Source: Bradyrhizobiaceae bacterium
GTDB taxonomy: Bacteria; Pseudomonadota; Alphaproteobacteria; Rhizobiales; Aestuariivirgaceae
Length of the DNA: 44,289 nt
Reading direction: 5' to 3'
Assembly (NCBI GenBank): GCA_947475225.1
Contig: CANJMQ010000029.1
Location: forward strand, 1-44,289
Positions 39,823 through 44,289 of this stretch are shown one piece after another (within the stretch, counting starts at the first letter, position 1; each line of letters begins with the position of its first letter). A program made the translations under genes and the position numbers. The notes under the pieces were generated by a model. It saw nothing but the letters and a program-made list of their open reading frames with translations. It did no database searches and had not been told where the DNA came from.

Positions 39823-40248
39823 TCAGACGCGCGGCGCGGGCATGCCCGCCTGGTCCTTCGGCACGATCATCTTGCCGACGGGCCACAGCGCGATGCCGGC
39901 GAGCTTGAGGTGCGCCCAGGCGAAGGGAATGCCGATGATGGTGATGGCATAGATGAAGGCCCAGAACAGGTGCATGAGCGCCAGCCACCAGCCAGCCAGC
40001 ACCAGCCAGATGATGTTGCCGATGGTTCCGAGCGGCCCGGTGCCGATGTCGTCCTGGCCCGTCACCCGCTCGCGCGGCACGGCGGTGTAGCCGAAGGGCA
40101 TCAGCGTATAGAGCGCGATGTTGATGGCGGCGCGCGCCCACGGGATGCCGACGATTGTCACTGCCATGATGGCCGCCGCGACCAGCCAGCCGAAGGCCAT
40201 CCACGCGCCGCCCAGCAGGATCCAGATGATGTTCAACAGCAGCGACAT
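39823..40248 (-). CDS. YccF domain-containing membrane protein
   Basis: A 141-residue inner membrane protein with the two YccF repeats: LLLNIIWILLGGAWMAFGWLVAAAIMAVTIVGIPWARAAINIA (2-44) and IGNIIWLVLAGWWLALMHLFWAFIYAITIIGIPFAWAHLKLAG (about 76-118), each a pair of membrane helices ending in a GIP motif. Function is not known. The ATG at 40246-40248 is backed by GAGGAGG seven bases upstream; the frame continues upstream without homology. The gene is tail-to-tail with uxuA, with no base between the two stop codons, and divergent from the SbcD-like gene at 40356. Confidence 0.88.
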   Translation of the reverse strand: MSLLLNIIWILLGGAWMAFGWLVAAAIMAVTIVGIPWARAAINIALYTLMPFGYTAVPRERVTGQDDIGTGPLGTIGNIIWLVLAGWWLALMHLFWAFIYAITIIGIPFAWAHLKLAGIALWPVGKMIVPKDQAGMPAPRV

Positions 40249-40355
40249 GGTGACCTCCTCAGTCCTCGGGCAGACATATGGGGAGTTGCAGGCGGTTTCG
40301 CCAGCGGAATCTGCGGCGGTTGACCCTTGGGCCCGGGGCTTCCATTCTCCCACCC

Positions 40356-41483
40356 ATGCGATTCATCCACACCGCCGACTGGCAGATCGGCAAGCCCTTT
40401 CGCAACTTCGGCGAGAAGGAAAGCGTGCTTCGACAGGCGCGGCTTTCAGCCATCGAAACCATCGGCCGCCTCGCCCAGGCCGAGAATGCTGCCCATGTGC
40501 TGGTGGCGGGCGACATCTATGACAATGAGTCCCCCACTCAGAAAACGCTCCTCGAACCGCTGGAGCGCATGCGGAATTTCGCGACCGTCTCCTGGCACAT
40601 CATTCCCGGCAATCATGACTATCACCGCGGCAACGGGCTGTGGGACCGTGCCCAGGCGCTGGGCCTGCCGCCCAACGTGCACCTCCACCTCACGCCGGAA
40701 CCCGCATCGCTGGGCGACAACGCCGTGCTGCTGCCAGCGCCGCTCCGCCGCAAGAGCGAGGTGAACGACCTCACCGGCTGGATGGACACCGCGACGAGTG
40801 GCGCAGGCCAGATCCGCATCGGCCTCGCCCACGGCTCGGTGCAGGGCTTCGATTCCGCCGGCGAGGCGAACAACCCGATCGCTGTCGACCGAGCGAAGCG
40901 TGCAAGTCTTGACTACCTCGCCCTCGGCGACTGGCACCGCACGCTGCAGATCGGCCCCGCCACCTGGTATGCGGGAACCCCTGAGGCCGACCGCTTCAAC
41001 AGCCAGGAGGTGGGCCAGGTGCTGCTGATCGAGATTGCTGCAGCGGGCGCTCCGGCGAAAGTGACAGCACACCGCACCGGCGCCTATCGCTGGCTCAGCC
41101 AGACCGAAGACCTCTCAACCGCCGCCGACCTCGATGGACTCGAAGCCCGCCTGCGCGCAAGGGCCGATCTCTCAAGCCTGCTCATGCGCCTCGACCTGCG
41201 CGGCACGCTGGACCTCACCGCGCGCGCCGATCTCGAGCGCCGCCTCGGCGCGATCGAGGCGGCCATGTTCTGGCTGGAGCCGGACCTCGCCGAACTCCAT
41301 GTGCGACCCACCCTCACAGACCTCGAGAAGATCGACTTCGACGGCGTGCTGCGCGAGGCCGCCGAACAGCTGAAACAAAAAGCCGAGAACCCCGCGGCCA
41401 GCCCGGTGGAACGCCGCCGCGCCGAGGAGGCAATGGTGCAGCTCTACCTCCTCACGCGTGACAGACTGGGAGACGCCGCATGA
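40356..41483 (+). CDS. SbcD/YhaO-like DNA repair metallophosphoesterase
   Basis: A 375-residue nuclease-type phosphoesterase paired with an SMC-like ATPase. Motifs: FIHTADWQIGK (3-13) where SbcD/Mre11 has D-x-H, so the metal-binding His is Gln; VAGDIYDNE and IIPGNHDYHRG intact; IGLAHGS supplies a His; and YLALGDWHR where the usual form is GHxH, so one His is Asp. Similar changes occur in alphaproteobacterial relatives, so this looks like a subfamily trait. It may still bind two metals with altered geometry. The C-terminal part (about 285-375) is probably the domain that contacts the ATPase. Start ATG 40356; the next gene begins in an ATGA overlap. Confidence 0.85.
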   Translation: MRFIHTADWQIGKPFRNFGEKESVLRQARLSAIETIGRLAQAENAAHVLVAGDIYDNESPTQKTLLEPLERMRNFATVSWHIIPGNHDYHRGNGLWDRAQALGLPPNVHLHLTPEPASLGDNAVLLPAPLRRKSEVNDLTGWMDTATSGAGQIRIGLAHGSVQGFDSAGEANNPIAVDRAKRASLDYLALGDWHRTLQIGPATWYAGTPEADRFNSQEVGQVLLIEIAAAGAPAKVTAHRTGAYRWLSQTEDLSTAADLDGLEARLRARADLSSLLMRLDLRGTLDLTARADLERRLGAIEAAMFWLEPDLAELHVRPTLTDLEKIDFDGVLREAAEQLKQKAENPAASPVERRRAEEAMVQLYLLTRDRLGDAA

Positions 41484-44140
41484 AGCTGCTCTCCGTTTCC
41501 GTCGAAGGCTGCGGCCGCTTCGGCACGCCGGCCCGAATCGAGGGCTTCGGGCCCGGCGTCAACATCCTCTCGGCGCGCAACGAGGCGGGCAAGTCCACGC
41601 TGTTCCGCGCCATCCGCACCTGCCTGTTCGAGCGGCACAATACCACCAAGGAGGAGGTAGAGGCACTTGCCACTCAGGGCTTGTCACTTCCAGTGTCAAT
41701 CAGGGTCAGCTTCGAGCATCATGGCACCAATTATGAAATCTCGAAGTCCTTCGTAAAAAACAAGTCTGCAAGCCTCACACGCAACGGTGTGGAGATTGCC
41801 CGAAACGGTGAAGCCGACGAGCGGGTGTGGGAACTTCTCGGGGTCTCGCCCAAATCGACAAAGGCACTTGATGAAGCCAGTTATGGCCTCCTCTGGGTTC
41901 AGCAAGGGCGTTCATTCGATGCTCCGGCGCCTTCAGAGGCAGCAAAGGGTCAACTCAATGCTCTGATCCAGCAGGAAGTTGGAACACTGGTGGGCGGAGA
42001 GCGCGCTCGCTTGCTGCTGAACACACTCAAGGGCGAAATCGGGCGCTACGAAACAGATCAGGGTCGAGCAAAGGCCGGCGGCCCGCTGCATGCGGCCAGG
42101 GAAGCCAATGCGCAGCTGACCACTGAGCGCCTCGACGTTGATACGCGCCTCGCAGCGCTCGATGCAAAGCTCGACGAATTGTCACGACTTCGCGCCGACC
42201 TCCGCGCCGCAAGTGATCCTGCCATGGCACATGCCATGCAGGCAGACCTTGCAGAAACGAAGCGCAAGCTGGAGATGGCCGAGAAGGCCACCGAGGAGCT
42301 GAAGCGCCTGGCCGCGGAGGAAAGGCACGCTCACGACCGCGCCGAAGCGCAGACTGAAAAGCGCAACGAACTGAAACGCCGCGCAACCGCCATCGACGGG
42401 CACCGAACCCGCCTCCAGGAGCTGGTGAAGGCCATTGTCCCCCTCGAGGAGGAGATGACCACAATCACCGCCGCGCTGAAGGACCTCACCGGACGACGCG
42501 CGGCGCTCGATACCGGGGCCGATGGGCTGGACGCCGAGGAGCGCGACATCAACCGCCTCTCTGACCTTGCCGTGAAGATCGAACAGCGTGAGCGCATGGC
42601 GGGCCGGCTGACGCTGCTCGCCTCCCTTCGTCACCGCGCCGCCGAGACCGACGCGGCCCTTAAGGTGGCCCGCGTCGATGATGCCGCAATGAAGGCGCTC
42701 GAAGCGCTGGAAACCGAGGAAGCAAAGCTTCGCGCCCGTCTGGAAGCGGGCGCGCCGCGGGTCGCCGTCGAGGCGAAGCCCGGGGCGGACGTGCGCTTGG
42801 ACGGCACAACGGTGTCCGGCAATGCCGCGCGCTTGGTGACCACGCCTCTGGTCATGACCGTAGGCGGCGAGGTCACCATTACCATCTCGCCGCCGCAGGC
42901 GACGCGTGATGAAGCGGAGAAGGCTCTGGCCGGTCACCGCGACAGGCTGAAGACCCTGCTCGACGCCTGCGGCGCTTCCGATGCAGCCGCCCTGCGCCGC
43001 CTGCGCGCCGAGCGTGTGGCGCTGGAGGAGCAGGTTCGCGAACTCCATGCCGAGCGCAAAGCGCTGGCAGTGAAGGACGGTGTCGCCGCCGAGATCGAAC
43101 AGCTGCGGGCGGCGATCGGCGAGATTGATGCCGAGGCAAAACGCATCCAGACCGATGGCCAGCCCCTGCCCGCCGCCGCCGAGGTGGAGCGCCGCAAGCA
43201 GGAAGTGGCGGCACGGCGCAGCGAACTGCGCGCCCAGCGTGGTGGCATCGAGGCGCAGATCGGCGCGCAGAAGGAAGCCGAAACCAGGATCCTGCAGAAC
43301 CGCGCCGCGATGCAGGGCCAGACCGAGGCCATTCACGGCCAGCTCGGCTCCGAACTGGTGCTTCTGCCCGACGAGAAGCGCGATCAGCTGATCGGAGAAT
43401 GCGAAGCTGAGCTCGCCACGCGGCGCGATGCTCACCGCATCAAGGCCACCCTGGTCTCGGACAAGAAGGCGCAGGCGCCGGAGGATGGCGAGATTGAACG
43501 GCTCCGGTCACGCGTCGAACGTCTCGTCGTGGCGATCAGGAGCCAGCAGGAGAAAGTGGAAAAGCTGGGTGTTCGCATCGCGCATCTCGAGGGCGAGGTG
43601 CAGGTGGCAGGCGGCGACGGGCTGGGCGAACGCGCCGCGACGCTGAAGCTGCAGCAGGAGATGGCACTGGCCGAGGAAGCCCGCATCGCCGAGCGCGTCG
43701 AGGCCCTGAAGCTGCTGCGCGCAACCGTCGACGGCTGCTACACACAGCGCCGCGAGCAGTTGAACGCGCCGCTGCGCCGCCACCTCAAGCCCTTCCTGCA
43801 TGACGTGTTCCCCAAGGCCGAGATCGCGCTTGGCGAGAACTTCGCGATCTCGGGCCTCAGCCGCGCGGGCCCCGCAGCGGAACTCTTCGGCCGGTTGTCG
43901 CTCGGCACGCAGGAGCAGGTCGCCGTGCTGGTGCGGCTTGCCATGGGCGCCATGATCTGTGAGCGCGGAACGGATGTTCCGATCATCCTCGATGATGCGC
44001 TGGTGTTCTCGGATGACGACCGCATCGAACAGATGTTCGATGCCATCAACCGCGCGGGGAAGAACCAGCAGGTCATCGTGCTCACCTGCCGGTCGCGCTC
44101 CTTCACCTCGCTCGGCGGAACGCAGCTGCAGATCGTCTAG
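41480..44140 (+). CDS. SbcC/YhaN-like SMC-family ATPase
   Basis: An 886-residue ABC/SMC-type ATPase with long coiled coils. Walker A is NILSARNEAGKST (28-40), lacking the usual first Gly-Pro but with the family's NEAGKST. The signature is LSLGTQEQVAVLVRLA (near 806-821), and Walker B is VPIILDDALVFSDDD (near 833-847). Two coiled-coil arms (about 195-420 and 475-745) flank a short beta-rich stretch at about 424-472 (VAVEAKPGADVRLDGTTV; MTVGGEVTITISP) in the place of the zinc hook; no CxxC occurs in the arms or hinge. With the upstream phosphoesterase it should form an Mre11-Rad50-like complex on DNA ends. Part of the coding region (about 41640-42180) uses A/T-ending codons unlike its neighbours. 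Confidence 0.86.
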   Translation: MKLLSVSVEGCGRFGTPARIEGFGPGVNILSARNEAGKSTLFRAIRTCLFERHNTTKEEVEALATQGLSLPVSIRVSFEHHGTNYEISKSFVKNKSASLTRNGVEIARNGEADERVWELLGVSPKSTKALDEASYGLLWVQQGRSFDAPAPSEAAKGQLNALIQQEVGTLVGGERARLLLNTLKGEIGRYETDQGRAKAGGPLHAAREANAQLTTERLDVDTRLAALDAKLDELSRLRADLRAASDPAMAHAMQADLAETKRKLEMAEKATEELKRLAAEERHAHDRAEAQTEKRNELKRRATAIDGHRTRLQELVKAIVPLEEEMTTITAALKDLTGRRAALDTGADGLDAEERDINRLSDLAVKIEQRERMAGRLTLLASLRHRAAETDAALKVARVDDAAMKALEALETEEAKLRARLEAGAPRVAVEAKPGADVRLDGTTVSGNAARLVTTPLVMTVGGEVTITISPPQATRDEAEKALAGHRDRLKTLLDACGASDAAALRRLRAERVALEEQVRELHAERKALAVKDGVAAEIEQLRAAIGEIDAEAKRIQTDGQPLPAAAEVERRKQEVAARRSELRAQRGGIEAQIGAQKEAETRILQNRAAMQGQTEAIHGQLGSELVLLPDEKRDQLIGECEAELATRRDAHRIKATLVSDKKAQAPEDGEIERLRSRVERLVVAIRSQQEKVEKLGVRIAHLEGEVQVAGGDGLGERAATLKLQQEMALAEEARIAERVEALKLLRATVDGCYTQRREQLNAPLRRHLKPFLHDVFPKAEIALGENFAISGLSRAGPAAELFGRLSLGTQEQVAVLVRLAMGAMICERGTDVPIILDDALVFSDDDRIEQMFDAINRAGKNQQVIVLTCRSRSFTSLGGTQLQIV

Positions 44141-44150
44141 ACCCGCATTC

Positions 44151-44175
44151 GCCAGATGACACACTTATTTCTGGC
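44151..44175. other. Inverted repeat in the AT-rich interval after the SMC-like gene
   Basis: GCCAGA (44151-44156) and TCTGGC (44170-44175) could pair around a 13-base loop just past the SMC-like stop. The stem is short and the loop long, so it is a weak terminator at best. The following 60 bases are AT-rich (TATATATATC) and contrast sharply with the rest of the window. Confidence 0.3.
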
Positions 44176-44235
44176 AGACTTTCAGCGATTAAGGTATATA
44201 TATCAGTAGTTTAATCTGAACCACATGAGGCCATC

Positions 44236-44289
44236 ATGGAGAACCCAGCGGGTGAATCGAGTGATGGTACCCTCAGGCTCGATTTTGAC
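44236..44289 (+). CDS. Start of a gene, possibly an IS1380-type transposase (cut by right edge)
   Basis: The first 18 codons read MENPAGESSDGTLRLDFD. GAGG lies five bases before the ATG, so translation here is plausible. The LRLDFD ending resembles, from memory, the N terminus of IS1380-family transposases, which continue with RRLMLQFRG. Eighteen residues cannot prove it. The low-GC leader supports recent arrival. If correct, the terminal inverted repeat should lie in roughly 44141-44235, but I could not identify it without the other end. Confidence 0.4.
   Translation, partial: MENPAGESSDGTLRLDFD

Noticed and set aside
42182-43435. A 417-codon open frame opposite the SMC-like gene
   Set aside because: Antisense to coiled-coil codons; no motifs and no upstream ribosome site.

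Overview
The window looks like chromosomal DNA of a high-GC alphaproteobacterium, most likely in or near the Hyphomicrobiales. The evidence is a BA14K-family envelope protein, a MoxR/DUF58/BatA-DUF4159 block diverging from a DUF1285-NudL-CCA block, AbrB and YccF membrane proteins, and palindromic intergenic repeats of the rhizobial type. Genes are densely packed, and many same-strand neighbours overlap by ATGA or GTGA, so most start codons can be fixed from context. I recognised no tRNA, rRNA or CRISPR array.

Layout. 1-389: 5' end of uvrC. 509-973: BA14K protein with its own terminator. 1234-5147 (minus): six-gene operon DUF1285, CoA pyrophosphatase, CCA-adding enzyme, cupin, pteridine-reductase-like SDR and FolB. 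5271-12001 (plus): MoxR ATPase, DUF58 protein and two large membrane proteins with vWA/amidotransferase-like folds. 11942-13199 (minus): a GNAT and a Nudix protein.

13273-23109 is the most interesting region: a probable complete bacterial sphingolipid locus made of two converging transcription units. The plus-strand arm encodes a GNAT-fold acyltransferase (candidate ceramide synthase), a metallophosphoesterase, an LptF/LptG permease pair and a diacylglycerol/ceramide-kinase-like lipid kinase. The minus-strand arm encodes a fatty acyl-AMP/ACP ligase, an NAD-dependent epimerase-like reductase (CerR type), a dedicated acyl carrier protein and serine palmitoyltransferase. An LptFG pair inside a ceramide synthesis and phosphorylation cluster suggests a dedicated exporter that carries phosphosphingolipid to the outer membrane using the Lpt architecture.

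23279-30036 (minus): a membrane-anchored hypothetical protein, a 55-residue protein, a stand-alone Ada zinc domain, an SDR, then a coupled group (fatty acid hydroxylase, AbrB permease, HAD phosphatase, D-amino-acid-oxidase-like flavoprotein) and a beta-keto acid cleavage enzyme. 30197-31198: membrane diguanylate cyclase. 31373-35565: PotDABC-type polyamine ABC importer with an internal stem-loop and a strong terminator. 35566-36121: gene-free mosaic of palindromes. 36122-39822: zinc dehydrogenase divergent from uxuB-uxuA, a sugar-acid (glucuronate or L-gulonate) route. 39823-40248: YccF. 40356-44140: an SbcD/SbcC-like nuclease-ATPase pair with unusual metal-site residues and no zinc hook. The right edge, 44236-44289, holds the first 18 codons of a gene that resembles the start of an IS1380-type transposase.
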